Positions 22,729 to 31,720 of a stretch of DNA of 37,281 bases are shown here, piece by piece. The position numbers and the translations under genes are program-made. Below the pieces are notes generated by a model. It did not search any database. It was not told the DNA's origin and was given only the letters and a program-made list of their open reading frames with translations. Positions within the stretch are counted from its first letter, which is position 1. Each line of letters opens with the position of its first letter. Source of the stretch: JAAFHS01 sp043751715 (GTDB lineage: Bacteria > Pseudomonadota > Alphaproteobacteria > Rhodobacterales > Rhodobacteraceae); contig JAYUZO010000096.1 of assembly GCA_043751715.1 (NCBI GenBank), forward strand, positions 1 through 37,281, read 5' to 3'.

Positions 22729-23130
22729 TCAGCCCGGTGGTGCATGTGGCAGGCGGGGTTCTTCGTCTTCGACGCCGTCATCAAATGTGGCCCATGGCGC
22801 GGCGCGGTCTGTGGGCGGCAGGGTGCTGCGGTCCTGCATGGCGTGAAGTTGCGCCTTGGACAGGAACAGTGCTGTCAGCGGGGCCGTCACGAACAGGAAC
22901 ACCACGATCAGGATTTCCTGCATGCTGAACTGCCCGTGCGTCAGCCAGAAATTGACCGATGATGCAATCAGTGCTGTGCCCACGCCCACGGTGGTGCCCT
23001 TGGTCGGCGCGTGCAGGCGCTGCATGCCATCGCGCAGCTTTATCAACCCATAGCTGCCGATCAGGGCAAAGCTGCCACCAATCACCAGCATGACGGAAAT
23101 GATGATGTCTGAAATTGCGGGCATGGGCAT
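22729..23130 (-). CDS. mnhG: Monovalent cation/H+ antiporter subunit G
   Basis: Small membrane subunit of the multisubunit Mrp/Mnh/Pha antiporter, which exchanges Na+ or K+ for protons. 133 residues: three hydrophobic segments (about 8-28, 48-64, 72-92) and an acidic, proline-rich C-terminal tail of about 40 residues. The signature LIGSYGLIKLRDGMQRLHAPTKGTTVG near 23-49 is typical of MnhG. The start shares one base with the mnhF stop. It is the last gene of the operon; deoC lies about 107 bp downstream on the same strand behind its own promoter. Confidence 0.93.
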   Translation of the reverse strand: MPMPAISDIIISVMLVIGGSFALIGSYGLIKLRDGMQRLHAPTKGTTVGVGTALIASSVNFWLTHGQFSMQEILIVVFLFVTAPLTALFLSKAQLHAMQDRSTLPPTDRAAPWATFDDGVEDEEPRLPHAPPG

Positions 23131-23402
23131 TACTCGATGATATCGCCGCGCAGCAGGAATTTGCTGAACGCGACGGTGGAGATGAAGCCGGTCATGGCAA
23201 ACAGGATCGCGGCCTCAAAGTTGATCGGGTTGCCGGTGGCAATGCCGTACAGCACGATCAGGGCAACCACATTGACGACCATGGTATCCACGGCAAGGAT
23301 GCGGTCGGTGGGGGCGGGGCCCCGGATCAGCCGCCAGAGGTTCAACAGAATGGCAAGGCCAAAGCATCCGAAGGCAAAGGTCAGGGCATAGGGCAGGATC
23401 AT
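23130..23402 (-). CDS. mnhF: Monovalent cation/H+ antiporter subunit F
   Basis: 90-residue membrane subunit with three hydrophobic helices (about 3-23, 36-55, 63-82). The conserved RLIRGPAPTDRILAVDTM near 24-41 identifies MrpF/MnhF. It overlaps mnhE by four bases (ATGA) and mnhG by one base, so it is translated as part of the coupled antiporter operon. Confidence 0.93.
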   Translation of the reverse strand: MILPYALTFAFGCFGLAILLNLWRLIRGPAPTDRILAVDTMVVNVVALIVLYGIATGNPINFEAAILFAMTGFISTVAFSKFLLRGDIIE

Positions 23403-23893
23403 TCGAATATCCTTTTCAGGCGGGCCTCGTAGCGGGACTTTATCTCATCCCGGATGGCAGCCGGGTCAGGAGCATGCAGTGAATGAACAAGCAGCACACG
23501 CCCGCAGGATGACATGTCGGCGGTGACGGTGCCGGGTGTCATGGTGATGGTGCCGGCCAGCATGGTGATCGCCTCGGGCGTGCGCAGATCGATCGGCACG
23601 GCGATAAAGGCTGATTGGATGCGGTCGCGGGGCATGAACAGGATGATCTTTGCCACGGCGATATTGGCAAGGATGATGTCCCAGAGCACAAGCGCCAGAT
23701 AAGCCAGAAAGGCAGGCATGGATTTCAGTTTCGGGCGGTCGGGCCAGTAGGCGGCGGTCAGCAGCGGAATGGCAATGGCCAGCACGCCTGCCATGACGAT
23801 GCTGCCGATTTTGGGATCATTCACCAAAAGGAACCAGATGATGAACAGCGTGGCTGACATGTAGGGGTGCGGCAGGATGCGGCGCAGGGTCAT
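23399..23893 (-). CDS. mnhE: Monovalent cation/H+ antiporter subunit E
   Basis: 164-residue subunit. Hydrophobic segments cover about residues 12-60, followed by a cytoplasmic alpha/beta part with the family stretch ITMLAGTITMTPGTVTADMS near 100-119 and LLVHSLH. The ATG at 23893 (MTLRRILPHPY) overlaps the mnhD stop as ATGA; a longer in-frame reading upstream lies within mnhD and is not needed. Confidence 0.93.
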   Translation of the reverse strand: MTLRRILPHPYMSATLFIIWFLLVNDPKIGSIVMAGVLAIAIPLLTAAYWPDRPKLKSMPAFLAYLALVLWDIILANIAVAKIILFMPRDRIQSAFIAVPIDLRTPEAITMLAGTITMTPGTVTADMSSCGRVLLVHSLHAPDPAAIRDEIKSRYEARLKRIFE

Positions 23894-25395
23894 GGCAAAC
23901 GCTCCAACGCGGTGGCGGCGATGTAGGCGGTGGGCGCGTGCAACTGCTGCGCGGCCCCGGCCATCCATGCGGTGACGGGGCCTGCAAAGATGGTCAGGGC
24001 CGCAAGGGCCGCGATCAGCCCGAAGGCGGCGGCAAAGGCAACGGGTTCGGACGCGTGTTCGGTTGGGGTGGCATCGGTGGCATGGGCCTTCCAGAACAGG
24101 GTTGATCCGGCACGGGCAAAGCCAAGGATCAGGATCAGCGAGGTGATCAGGACCACGGACCAGATCAGGGGGGCCTGTTCGCGCAGGGCATCAAGGATCA
24201 GCAGTTTGCCCAGAAAGCCAGACAGTGGCGGCATGCCAGCCATGCCGATGGCGGCGATCAGGAACAGGCTGGCAATCAGCCCGCCCTGCGCGATGGGGGG
24301 CAAATGCAGGTGCAGCGATCCATCACCGCGCCGGTCAGTGACAAGGTCAGCCACCAGAAACAGCAGGGCACCGGCAAGGGTGGAATGCACAAGGTAATAC
24401 AGGGCGGCGGTGGTGGCCTGCGGGGTAAAGGTGGCCACGGCCAGAAAGATGGTGCCCATGGATGCGATGGCGGCAAAGGCGGCAAGGCGGGCAAGCGACG
24501 TGGCCCCCAGCACCCCCAGCGATCCGATGATCAGCGTGATGATGGCGGCAGGCAGCAGCAGGTCGGCAAACAGCGGGCCGGTGGCGGCTACGGTTGGGGG
24601 AAACACCAGCGTGAACATGCGGATAACGGCATAGGCGCCGACCTTGGTCATCACGGCGAACAGGGCTGCAATGGGGCCGGGGGCATTGGCATAGGTGCCG
24701 GGCAGCCAGAACTGGAACGGCACAAGGGCGGCCTTGATGGCAAACACCATCAGCATCAGCACGCCCGCCACGCGGATCAGGGCGGCATCACCGGGGGGCA
24801 GGGTGGCCACCTTGATGGCAAGGTCGGCCATGTTGAGCGTGCCGGTGACGGCATAGATGGTGGCCAAGGCGAACAGGAACAGGGTCGATCCGACAAGGTT
24901 GAACGCCACATACTGCACACCGGCCCGCAGGCGTGCATTGCCCGCGCCATGGATCATCAGGCCATAGCTGGCGATCAGCAGCACCTCGAAAAACACAAAC
25001 AGGTTGAACGCATCACCGGTCAGAAACGCACCGTTCAGGCCCATCAGCTGAAAGGCGAAAAGGGCGTGAAAGTGCTTGCCGCGGGCATCCCAACCGGTGC
25101 CGATGGTGTATAATTGTATGAAAAGTGCAAGAAGGCTGGTCAGGGCGACCATCATGGCCGACAGCCTGTCCAGCACCAGCACAATGCCGAACGGGGCAGG
25201 CCAGTTGCCAAGGCGGTACACTTGCGGGCCGTCGGTTGCCACAATCAGCAGCCATGCGGACAGGGCCACCAGCAGCACAGTGCCTGCCAGCCCGAAGATG
25301 CGTTGCAGGCCAAGGTCGTGGCGCAGGGCGAGCACGATCAGGGGGGCCAGCATGGCGGGCAGCACGACGGGCAGGATGATCAGATGTGACGTCAT
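23890..25395 (-). CDS. mnhD: Monovalent cation/H+ antiporter subunit D
   Basis: 501-residue polytopic protein of the complex I-like antiporter subunit family, with about 14 hydrophobic segments; one of the two proton/ion-translocating subunits of Mrp. Conserved elements: FFEVLLIASYGLM (with the functional Glu) near residues 133-145, FAIKAALVPFQFWLPGTYANAPGPIAALFAVMTKVGAYAVIR near 215-256 (conserved Lys and Pro), and the late GMPPLSGFLGKLLIL. It overlaps mnhC and mnhE by ATGA junctions. Confidence 0.94.
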   Translation of the reverse strand: MTSHLIILPVVLPAMLAPLIVLALRHDLGLQRIFGLAGTVLLVALSAWLLIVATDGPQVYRLGNWPAPFGIVLVLDRLSAMMVALTSLLALFIQLYTIGTGWDARGKHFHALFAFQLMGLNGAFLTGDAFNLFVFFEVLLIASYGLMIHGAGNARLRAGVQYVAFNLVGSTLFLFALATIYAVTGTLNMADLAIKVATLPPGDAALIRVAGVLMLMVFAIKAALVPFQFWLPGTYANAPGPIAALFAVMTKVGAYAVIRMFTLVFPPTVAATGPLFADLLLPAAIITLIIGSLGVLGATSLARLAAFAAIASMGTIFLAVATFTPQATTAALYYLVHSTLAGALLFLVADLVTDRRGDGSLHLHLPPIAQGGLIASLFLIAAIGMAGMPPLSGFLGKLLILDALREQAPLIWSVVLITSLILILGFARAGSTLFWKAHATDATPTEHASEPVAFAAAFGLIAALAALTIFAGPVTAWMAGAAQQLHAPTAYIAATALERLP

Positions 25396-25730
25396 TTGGC
25401 GTCACCTTCGCCGGTCATATCCACCCGGTCATCGCCGGTGCCAAGGAAGGACCCAAGCGCCATGATCAGGATCACGGCGGTCATGCCGAATGAAATCACG
25501 ATGGCTGTCAGGACAAGGGCCTGTGGCAGCGGGTCGGTATAGCCTGCGGCGGCGGGATCAACGATCGGGGGGGCGTTGATGGCCAGACGGCCAGAGGCGA
25601 AGATAAAGATGTTGACGGCATATGACAGCAAGGACAGGCCCACGATCACCGGGAAGCTGCGCAGGCGCAGCATCAGGTAAATGCCGGATGCGGTCAGCAA
25701 TCCCACGGTGGCGGCAATCAGATATTCCAT
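25392..25730 (-). CDS. mnhC: Monovalent cation/H+ antiporter subunit C
   Basis: 112-residue NuoK-like membrane subunit with three hydrophobic helices (about 3-22, 28-48, 71-93). The segments TASGIYLMLRLRSFPVIVGLSLLSYAVN and DPLPQALVLTAIVISFGMTA are typical of MnhC/MrpC. It shares one base with the mnhA stop and overlaps mnhD by four bases. Confidence 0.94.
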   Translation of the reverse strand: MEYLIAATVGLLTASGIYLMLRLRSFPVIVGLSLLSYAVNIFIFASGRLAINAPPIVDPAAAGYTDPLPQALVLTAIVISFGMTAVILIMALGSFLGTGDDRVDMTGEGDAK

Positions 25731-28576
25731 CAGATCGACCTGTTTTCTGAAGGGTCAATGCCAAAGGCCTGCGGGCTTGTCTTTGCACCAGCCCGCAGCG
25801 AAAGCCGCGCAAAGGATGCAAGCGCCAGCATGACAGCGCCCAGCACGGTCAGAAACACCCCCAGATCAAAGATCGCGGCGGTGGCAAGTTCAAACTCTTC
25901 CAGCGGCCAGATATGCACGTATTCAAACCCCGAGGTCAGGAAGGGCAAGCCGAACACCCATGCCCCAACGCCTGACAGCCCGGCAATCAGCACGCCCCAG
26001 CCGATGACGGCGTGAAAATCCACACGGCGGCGGGCGGCGGTCCACGCATAACCCGACGCCATGTATTGCATCAACAGCGCAATTGCCACGACCAGCCCGG
26101 CCACAAACCCGCCACCGGGCAGATTGTGCCCGCGCAGATAGATGAACACGCCCACCATGATGGCAATCGGCAGCAGCATGCGGGTGATGACCACCAGCAT
26201 CATCGGATGGCGGTCACCGGCGCGCGTTTCACCCGTGCGCCAGACCAGCAGCCGGTCATTGGCAGGGCCGGGGGACAGCAGCGCCTCGATCAGGGCAAAG
26301 ATGATCAGGGCGGCGATGCCAAGCACGATGATTTCACCGTAGGTATCATAGCCGCGGAAATCGACGATGATGGTGTTGACGGCATTGGTGCCGCCCGCGC
26401 CGGGTTTGGACTGGGCAAGATGATAGCCCGCAATGGTGGGAAAGGCCGCATCGCGCAGCATGATGGCGGCGGTCAGGCCAAAGGCGGCCAGACCTGCGGC
26501 AATGGCCACGGCACCGTCACGCAGCTTGCGCAGGGGGGGGCTTTCGGCGGGCGTGGTTTTGGGCAGGAAATTCAGGGCAAGCAGCATCAGCAGGACCGTG
26601 ACCACCTCGACCGTCAATTGGGTCAGGGCCAGATCAGGGGCGGACATCCACGCAAAGCCCACGGATATCATCAGGCCAATGACGCCGACAAAAATCAACG
26701 CCAGAAACCGGTTGCGGTGCAGGATGACGACGCTGGCAATGGACGCGACAATCAGGGTGAAACCGGCCCAGATCACGGGCGGCACGGCTGTGGGCAGGCG
26801 CAGGCCGGGCGCGTGGATGCCGCCGTTAAAGGCCCAGACCCCTGCGGCAACAATGGCGGTGATGCCGACGGCGATGGCGCGGGTCAGCGCGCCGTTGTGC
26901 AGCCCGTTGGTGATGCCGGTTGCCAGGCGGACAAGTGAGCCGACCACGGCATCAAACATGCGCTTGGCGTCGGGCTTCCATATGCCGTTCCACAGACGCG
27001 ACAGGGTGGGATAGGCCCCCAGCAGCAGCAGGCCACCGCCGATGGCAATCACGCTCATCCACAGGGCGGGGGCCGCCAGCCCGTGCCAATGGGTGATCTT
27101 GGCGTGCACAGGCGCACCCGCCACGGCCCCTGCGGCGGCGTCCACCAGCCATGCGGCGGATGCCATGGGGATCACGCCGATCACAATCACCAGAATGGCC
27201 AGCAGGGCGGGGGCAAACAGCAGGCCCGGTCCGGGGTCGTGGGGCGCATGGGGGTAATCGGTCCGCGCCGGGCCAAGGAAGGTATGCGCGAGGAAGCGGA
27301 AACTGTAGCCCACGGAAAACAGCGCGCCGATGGTGGCGAGCAGCCCGAGCAGCCAAGGGCTGCCGAACCATGTGGTGTCATGCACCTGTTCCAGCATCAG
27401 TTCCTTGGACAGAAAGCCGTTGAAGGGCGGCAGGCCCGCCATCGACAGGGAGGCAGTCAACGCAATGGTAAAGACCATGGGCATCAGGTGACGCAGGCCG
27501 CCAAGGCGGCGGATATCGCGGGTGTGGGCGGCGTGGTCGACAATGCCAGCGGTCATGAAAAGGGCGGCCTTGAAGGTGGCGTGGTTGATGATGTGGAAGA
27601 TGGCGACGGTGGCCGCAGCCTTGGTGCCTAGCCCCAAAAGCATGGTGATCAGGCCCAGATGGCTGACGGTGGAATAGGCCAGAAGCGCCTTCAGATCATC
27701 CTTGAACAGCGCGACCTTGGCCCCGATCAGCATGGTGATCAGGCCTGCGGTGGTGACAATCATAAACCACGCCTCGGTGCCTGCCAGCACGGGCCACATG
27801 CGGGCCATCAGGAAAATGCCGGCCTTTACCATGGTGGCGGAATGCAGATAGGCGGAGACGGGCGTGGGGGCGGCCATGGCGTGGGGCAGCCAGAAATGGA
27901 ACGGGAACTGCGCGGATTTTGTGAAACAGCCGAGCAGAATGAGGATGAGGGCTGGCAGATACCACGGGCTGGATTGAATGGCGTCCTTGTTCTGCAGGAT
28001 GACCGACAGATCATAGCTGCCCACGATACCCCCAAGGATCAGCATCCCCGCGATCAGCGCAAGGCCACCGGAGCCAGTGACGGCAAGGGCCATGCGGGCA
28101 CCTTGGCGCCCCTCGGGCAGATGTTTCCAATAGCCGATCAGCAGGAAGGACGACAGCGAGGTCAGCTCCCAGAAAATAAGCAAAAGCAGGATGTTATCCG
28201 ACAGAACAATGCCCACCATCGCGCCTTGGAACAGCAGAAGGTAGGTGTAGAACTGCCCCATCGGATCAGCGGCCGACAGGTAAAACCGCGCGTAGATGAT
28301 GATCAAAAGGCCAATGCCAAGGATCAGACCGGCAAACAGCAGGCCCAGCCCATCCAGCATGAAATTCACGTTCAGGCCCAGGGATGGCAGCCATTCAATG
28401 CGCGTCTGCACAACGTCGCCTGCCAGCACCGTGGGGGCAAGGCTGGCCAGCAGCACAAGTGCCAGCAGGGTGAACGCCCCTGCCGTCATGGCGCAGGCAT
28501 CCCGTCCGGCGCGGATCATTAATCCGGGAAACAGCGCGCCGATAAAGGGCAGTGCTGCGATCAAGGCTAGGGCCAA
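25730..28576 (-). CDS. mnhA: Monovalent cation/H+ antiporter subunit A fused to subunit B
   Basis: 948-residue membrane protein, the largest Mrp subunit. The N-terminal half is NuoL-like, with FWELTSLSSFLLIGYWKH near 140-157 (conserved Glu), STMV-type HSATMVKAGIFLMARMWPVL near 240-260, and FNGFLSKELMLEQ. The last part of about 140 residues (ITRMLLPIAIMVGVFIYLRGHNLPGGGFVAGLV onward) is the MnhB domain, so A and B are fused as in PhaAB of group 2 antiporters. The start is TTG at 28576, with GAGG five bases upstream; no better ATG fits the conserved N-terminus. It heads a six-gene operon in which every junction overlaps. The 109-bp gap upstream must hold its promoter unless it reads through from the ROK gene. 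Confidence 0.94.
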   Translation of the reverse strand: MALALIAALPFIGALFPGLMIRAGRDACAMTAGAFTLLALVLLASLAPTVLAGDVVQTRIEWLPSLGLNVNFMLDGLGLLFAGLILGIGLLIIIYARFYLSAADPMGQFYTYLLLFQGAMVGIVLSDNILLLLIFWELTSLSSFLLIGYWKHLPEGRQGARMALAVTGSGGLALIAGMLILGGIVGSYDLSVILQNKDAIQSSPWYLPALILILLGCFTKSAQFPFHFWLPHAMAAPTPVSAYLHSATMVKAGIFLMARMWPVLAGTEAWFMIVTTAGLITMLIGAKVALFKDDLKALLAYSTVSHLGLITMLLGLGTKAAATVAIFHIINHATFKAALFMTAGIVDHAAHTRDIRRLGGLRHLMPMVFTIALTASLSMAGLPPFNGFLSKELMLEQVHDTTWFGSPWLLGLLATIGALFSVGYSFRFLAHTFLGPARTDYPHAPHDPGPGLLFAPALLAILVIVIGVIPMASAAWLVDAAAGAVAGAPVHAKITHWHGLAAPALWMSVIAIGGGLLLLGAYPTLSRLWNGIWKPDAKRMFDAVVGSLVRLATGITNGLHNGALTRAIAVGITAIVAAGVWAFNGGIHAPGLRLPTAVPPVIWAGFTLIVASIASVVILHRNRFLALIFVGVIGLMISVGFAWMSAPDLALTQLTVEVVTVLLMLLALNFLPKTTPAESPPLRKLRDGAVAIAAGLAAFGLTAAIMLRDAAFPTIAGYHLAQSKPGAGGTNAVNTIIVDFRGYDTYGEIIVLGIAALIIFALIEALLSPGPANDRLLVWRTGETRAGDRHPMMLVVITRMLLPIAIMVGVFIYLRGHNLPGGGFVAGLVVAIALLMQYMASGYAWTAARRRVDFHAVIGWGVLIAGLSGVGAWVFGLPFLTSGFEYVHIWPLEEFELATAAIFDLGVFLTVLGAVMLALASFARLSLRAGAKTSPQAFGIDPSENRSI

Positions 28577-28660
28577 AGGGTCCTCGTCTGGTCAGCGTGA
28601 CGGTATGTTGGCCCCCATGTGGGGGTTGCCCCTTGTGTTTCAACTGGGTGGCGGGCCGTC

Positions 28661-28682
28661 AAGCGAAAGCGACAGCGACAGC
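28661..28682. repeat. Short tandem hexamer repeat after ROK gene
   Basis: Three to four tandem hexamers of the form (A/C)AGCGA between the ROK stop codon (28686) and the antiporter operon start. On the minus strand TTGACG lies at its far edge (28662-28657) and could be a -35, but I saw no matching -10. Confidence 0.4.
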
Positions 28683-28685
28683 TGA

Positions 28686-29927
28686 CTACTGATCGCGTGC
28701 GGCGGCGTTCTGATCCAGCAGATAGCGTTGTGACAATGGAATGGCCGCAGCGCCCAAAGCGCGCGCCTGCGCGCCCACGGTGCCTTCGCGGATCATGGGG
28801 GCCTCGATGCCTGCCAGATCCAGCCTGTGCAGGGCAGCATGGGTGCGGCGGGTGATTTCGGCGCGCATGGCGGTTGGCATCCAGCCGTCAATCACCACGG
28901 CCTCCAACTCCATCAGGGTGGACGCGGACAGAATGGCGCTGGCAAGCCCTTCGGCGGCCCCGTCCATCCAGGGTGAAAGCACTGCTTCGCTGACCTGCCA
29001 ATGGTCATGCTGTTCCCACAAATGATCAGACGGTTCACCCGCCGCTGTCATCGCCTCGGCAAGGGTGGACAACGACGCCACCGAAAGCAGCCGTCGCATG
29101 CGGCCATCGGGGCCGGGCACGGGCATGGGGCCCACGCCTGCGGCATTGCCGGTGCGCCCGGTGAACAACTGGCCATTCAGCACAAGGCCGCCACCGATGA
29201 AGGTGCCAAAATAGAAATACAGAAAATCGCGGGGCCGATCGCCGCTGCCAAACACCAGTTCGGCACCACAGGCGGCGGTGGCATCGTTCTGCACATAGAC
29301 CGGCATGCCGGTAAGTGCTGCCAGTTCGGCCTGAATATCGCGGTTGCGCCATGCGTCCATTTCCGACTGGGGCGCGCCAATCGCCTGCACCCAGTTCCAC
29401 AGCTGAAACGGCATGGCGATGCCAAGGCCACCGATGCGGCCCTGCGCCGGTGCGGGCAGGCTGGCCGTCATTTCGGGCAGGACGGCGGCCACAAAATCCA
29501 TCACCGCTGACGGTGTAGGATAGCGGTAGGTCCGCCGCTGCGTGCCACGCACGTTGCCCAGAAAATCAATCAGGATCAGGTCGGCAGATCTGCGCCCGAT
29601 CTTGAGCCCGAAAAAGAACGCGCCGTCCGCATCAAGCGACATCGGCACAGACGGCTGGCCAATGCGCCCGCGCACCGGTTCACCGCGCAGCAAAAGGCCG
29701 TCCTGTTCCAGCCCGCGCATGATGACCGACACGGTTTGCGCCGACAGCCCGGTGATGCGCGCAATGTCGGATTTCGCAAGCGCGCCCTGCTGGCGCACCA
29801 ATGACAGCACCAGCCGTTCGTTCTGTGCGCGCATGCCCGATTGGTTGGTGCCGCGCAGGCCAACATCATCTGCCACCGCACGGTCAGCGGCGCTGCGGTC
29901 GGTGACAAGATCAGCGCCTGCCTTCAT
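28686..29927 (-). CDS. ROK family transcriptional regulator (FrcR-like)
   Basis: Sugar-responsive regulator of 413 residues. An N-terminal winged helix-turn-helix spans about residues 36-85 (LAKSDIARITGLSAQTVSVIMRGLEQDGLL), followed by a ROK fold: FFFGLKIGRRSADL near 99-112, VYVQNDATAACGAELVFG near 200-217, and FGTFIGGGLVLNGQLFTGRTGNAAGVGPM near 228-257. The zinc-binding cysteine cluster of ROK kinases is absent, so it is a regulator, not a kinase. It overlaps the RbsD/FucU gene (ATGA) and is divergent from a frcBCAK-type operon, so it most likely controls that operon through the palindrome at 30516-30536. The antiporter operon follows on the same strand. Confidence 0.9.
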   Translation of the reverse strand: MKAGADLVTDRSAADRAVADDVGLRGTNQSGMRAQNERLVLSLVRQQGALAKSDIARITGLSAQTVSVIMRGLEQDGLLLRGEPVRGRIGQPSVPMSLDADGAFFFGLKIGRRSADLILIDFLGNVRGTQRRTYRYPTPSAVMDFVAAVLPEMTASLPAPAQGRIGGLGIAMPFQLWNWVQAIGAPQSEMDAWRNRDIQAELAALTGMPVYVQNDATAACGAELVFGSGDRPRDFLYFYFGTFIGGGLVLNGQLFTGRTGNAAGVGPMPVPGPDGRMRRLLSVASLSTLAEAMTAAGEPSDHLWEQHDHWQVSEAVLSPWMDGAAEGLASAILSASTLMELEAVVIDGWMPTAMRAEITRRTHAALHRLDLAGIEAPMIREGTVGAQARALGAAAIPLSQRYLLDQNAAARDQ

Positions 29928-30364
29928 GCGGGTGTGCCAGCCGGTGCCGTGACCACGCCCTTGCGCAGGATCACATTGGCAAACAGCGCCGTTTCAGAGG
30001 TGGCCACAATGGTATGTGCGGCCCGTATGCGCGGATACAGATCAGCCCCGCGCAGGGCCTTGGTCTGATAGCCATGCCGCGCGCAGGCCGCATCTATTGC
30101 CGCGTGAATGGCACCCGACTGCGCGGGATCATTCTGCAACGCGGCCCGAAAGATGCCGGGCGGCACATCTTGATCAATTGGCAGCACCCGCAGGATCGCC
30201 TGCAGCATGGTCAGCAAACCGTGGCCGTCAGCCCGGACCAGACGCCGGGCATGATCTTGCGCCGGGTAATTCCCGTCAACCAGTGCAATCTCGTCGCCGT
30301 GGCCCATCGACCGCAGCGTGTGCAGCATATCAGGCCCCAGAACGGGTGGAATACCCAGCAGCAT
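29924..30364 (-). CDS. RbsD/FucU family sugar mutarotase
   Basis: Cytosolic protein of 146 residues that interconverts anomers of ribose, fucose or a similar sugar. The start MLLGIPPVLGPDMLHTLRSMGHGDEIALVDGNYPA (about residues 1-35 when begun at ATG 30364) is the RbsD/FucU signature, with the conserved catalytic His in MGHGDE. An upstream reading of up to 50 residues exists (from TTG 30514 or ATG 30460), but the family begins at the chosen ATG, which has GGAA about six bases upstream. It is translationally coupled to the ROK regulator gene and divergent from the sugar ABC operon. Confidence 0.88.
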   Translation of the reverse strand: MLLGIPPVLGPDMLHTLRSMGHGDEIALVDGNYPAQDHARRLVRADGHGLLTMLQAILRVLPIDQDVPPGIFRAALQNDPAQSGAIHAAIDAACARHGYQTKALRGADLYPRIRAAHTIVATSETALFANVILRKGVVTAPAGTPA

Positions 30365-30515
30365 GTTTCGTTCCAATTCAAGGATCACATCCCCCAATGC
30401 ACCACCTTGCGGGCGGTGAACAGATGCGTTTGTGACCGCCCCCCACCCCTGTCTGCGCATGGCAAAAGGGATTCTCCTGCCTGCAAGGTGGGCCAGTGCA
30501 GGGGCATCTGTCAAT

Positions 30516-30536
30516 AATAAATCACTCTGATTTATT
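30516..30536. promoter_or_regulatory. AT-rich palindrome, probable ROK regulator operator
   Basis: AATAAATCA (30516-30524) and TGATTTATT (30528-30536) are perfect reverse complements around CTC. It lies between the divergent RbsD/FucU-ROK genes and frcB. The arms resemble the AT-rich sites used by NagC/Mlc-type ROK proteins. It ends 4 bp before a candidate -35 for frcB. Confidence 0.68.
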
Positions 30537-30540
30537 TAAC

Positions 30541-30567
30541 TTGACGCAGCGGCGGGAATCATATTTT
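30541..30567 (+). promoter_or_regulatory. Candidate frcB promoter
   Basis: TTGACG (30541-30546) and TATTTT (30562-30567) are separated by 15 bp, slightly short of the usual 16-18. The position just downstream of the palindrome and about 85 bp before the frcB start fits a regulated promoter. Confidence 0.5.
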
Positions 30568-30653
30568 GTGCACTTACCGCAGTGGGGGGGGACCATCGCT
30601 GCGCCTGACTTTACAACTTGGGGCACTCATGCCCCGATCCTGGGAGGATGACC

Positions 30654-31664
30654 ATGAAACTGAAAACCACAGCGCTGCTGGGCGCGGCAGCACTTGCTTT
30701 GATGGCAGGCTCTGCATCGGCGGCTGACCTTGTGTGCCTGATCACCAAGAACAACACCAACCCCTTCTTCGTGAAGATGAAAGAGGGCGCAGAGGCTGCT
30801 GCAACGACGGCTGGCATGGATTTTCAGGCCTATGCAGGCGTGACCGATGGCGATGCTGCCCCACAGATCAGCGCGATTGAAAACTGCGCCGCTGCCGGTG
30901 CCAAGGGGATTCTGATCACGCCGTCGAACGATTCGGTCGGGCCAGCGCTGGTTGCCGCCCGCGCTGCCGGCATTCTGGTCATCGCACTGGATACGCCGCT
31001 GGCTGACCCGGAAGCTCAGGACATGACCTTTGCCACCGACAACTTTCAGGCTGGTATTCTGATTGGCCAGTGGGCTGCGGCCACGCTGGGTGCCGAAGCC
31101 GCCAACGCCAAGATCGGCATGCTGAACATCAACGCCGACAACATCTCGGTTGACGTGCAGCGCAACACGGGCTTTTTGACCGGCTTTGGCATCACCGTGC
31201 CTGACCTGACGGTGATGGACAGCGAAGATGACCCGCGCGTGATTGGCCACCAGTCGAGCCAAGCCAGCGTTGAAGGTGGTGTCACGGCAATGGAAAACCT
31301 GCTGGCGATCGAGCCGAACATCAACGTGGTCTACACGATCAACGAACCAGCTGCCGAAGGCGCCTATCAGGCCCTGCAGAACGCTGGCAAGACTGACGTG
31401 CTGATCGTGTCGGTTGACGGTGGTTGCCCCGGTGTCGCCAACGTGGCGTCGGGCGTGATTGGTGCCACATCGCAACAATACCCGCTGCTGATGGCATCAC
31501 TGGGCGTGGAGGCCATCCAGAAGTTCGCAGCAGACGGCACCAAGCCTGCAGCAACCGACGGGCTGACGTTCTTCAACACCGGTGTGAATTTGGTGACCGA
31601 CAAGCCAGCCGAAGGTGTGACGTCCATCGACAGCGCCAAGGGCACTGAACTGTGCTGGGGCTGA
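30654..31664 (+). CDS. frcB: Sugar ABC transporter periplasmic binding protein (FrcB-like)
   Basis: Periplasmic receptor of a CUT2-family sugar ABC transporter. 336 residues: signal peptide MKLKTTALLGAAALALMAGSASA, then a type I binding fold with VCLITKNNTNPFFVKMKEGAEAAA near 27-50, ILITPSNDSVGPALVAAR, and IALDTPL. I use the ATG at 30654, which has GGGAGG six bases upstream; an ATG six bases earlier touches that ribosome site. In Sinorhizobium the frcBCAK operon imports fructose, ribose and mannose; gene order here matches, so the symbol is by synteny and similarity. A strong terminator-like hairpin follows, probably raising the ratio of binding protein to membrane parts. Confidence 0.9.
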   Translation: MKLKTTALLGAAALALMAGSASAADLVCLITKNNTNPFFVKMKEGAEAAATTAGMDFQAYAGVTDGDAAPQISAIENCAAAGAKGILITPSNDSVGPALVAARAAGILVIALDTPLADPEAQDMTFATDNFQAGILIGQWAAATLGAEAANAKIGMLNINADNISVDVQRNTGFLTGFGITVPDLTVMDSEDDPRVIGHQSSQASVEGGVTAMENLLAIEPNINVVYTINEPAAEGAYQALQNAGKTDVLIVSVDGGCPGVANVASGVIGATSQQYPLLMASLGVEAIQKFAADGTKPAATDGLTFFNTGVNLVTDKPAEGVTSIDSAKGTELCWG

Positions 31665-31692
31665 TCTTGCCCGGTCGCGCATGATACAGAAC

Positions 31693-31720
31693 GGGGCGGC
31701 CTTCACGCCGCCCCCTTTAT
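31693..31720 (+). terminator. Hairpin between frcB and frcC
   Basis: GGGGCGGC (31693-31700) and GCCGCCCC (31707-31714) form a perfect 8-bp stem with a 6-nt loop, followed by CTTTAT. It lies about 28 bp after the frcB stop and about 130 bp before frcC; likely a partial terminator or mRNA stabiliser. Confidence 0.75.

Noticed and set aside
26012..28522. Long plus-strand frames (26012-26938, 27659-28522) opposite mnhA
   Set aside because: Gln/Gly/His-rich mirror translations of a membrane protein; no start context, no family.
28612..28625. CCCCCA/TGGGGG hairpin as terminator of the ROK gene
   Set aside because: Very short loop and no T-run on the minus strand; could equally be chance in a GC-rich spacer.
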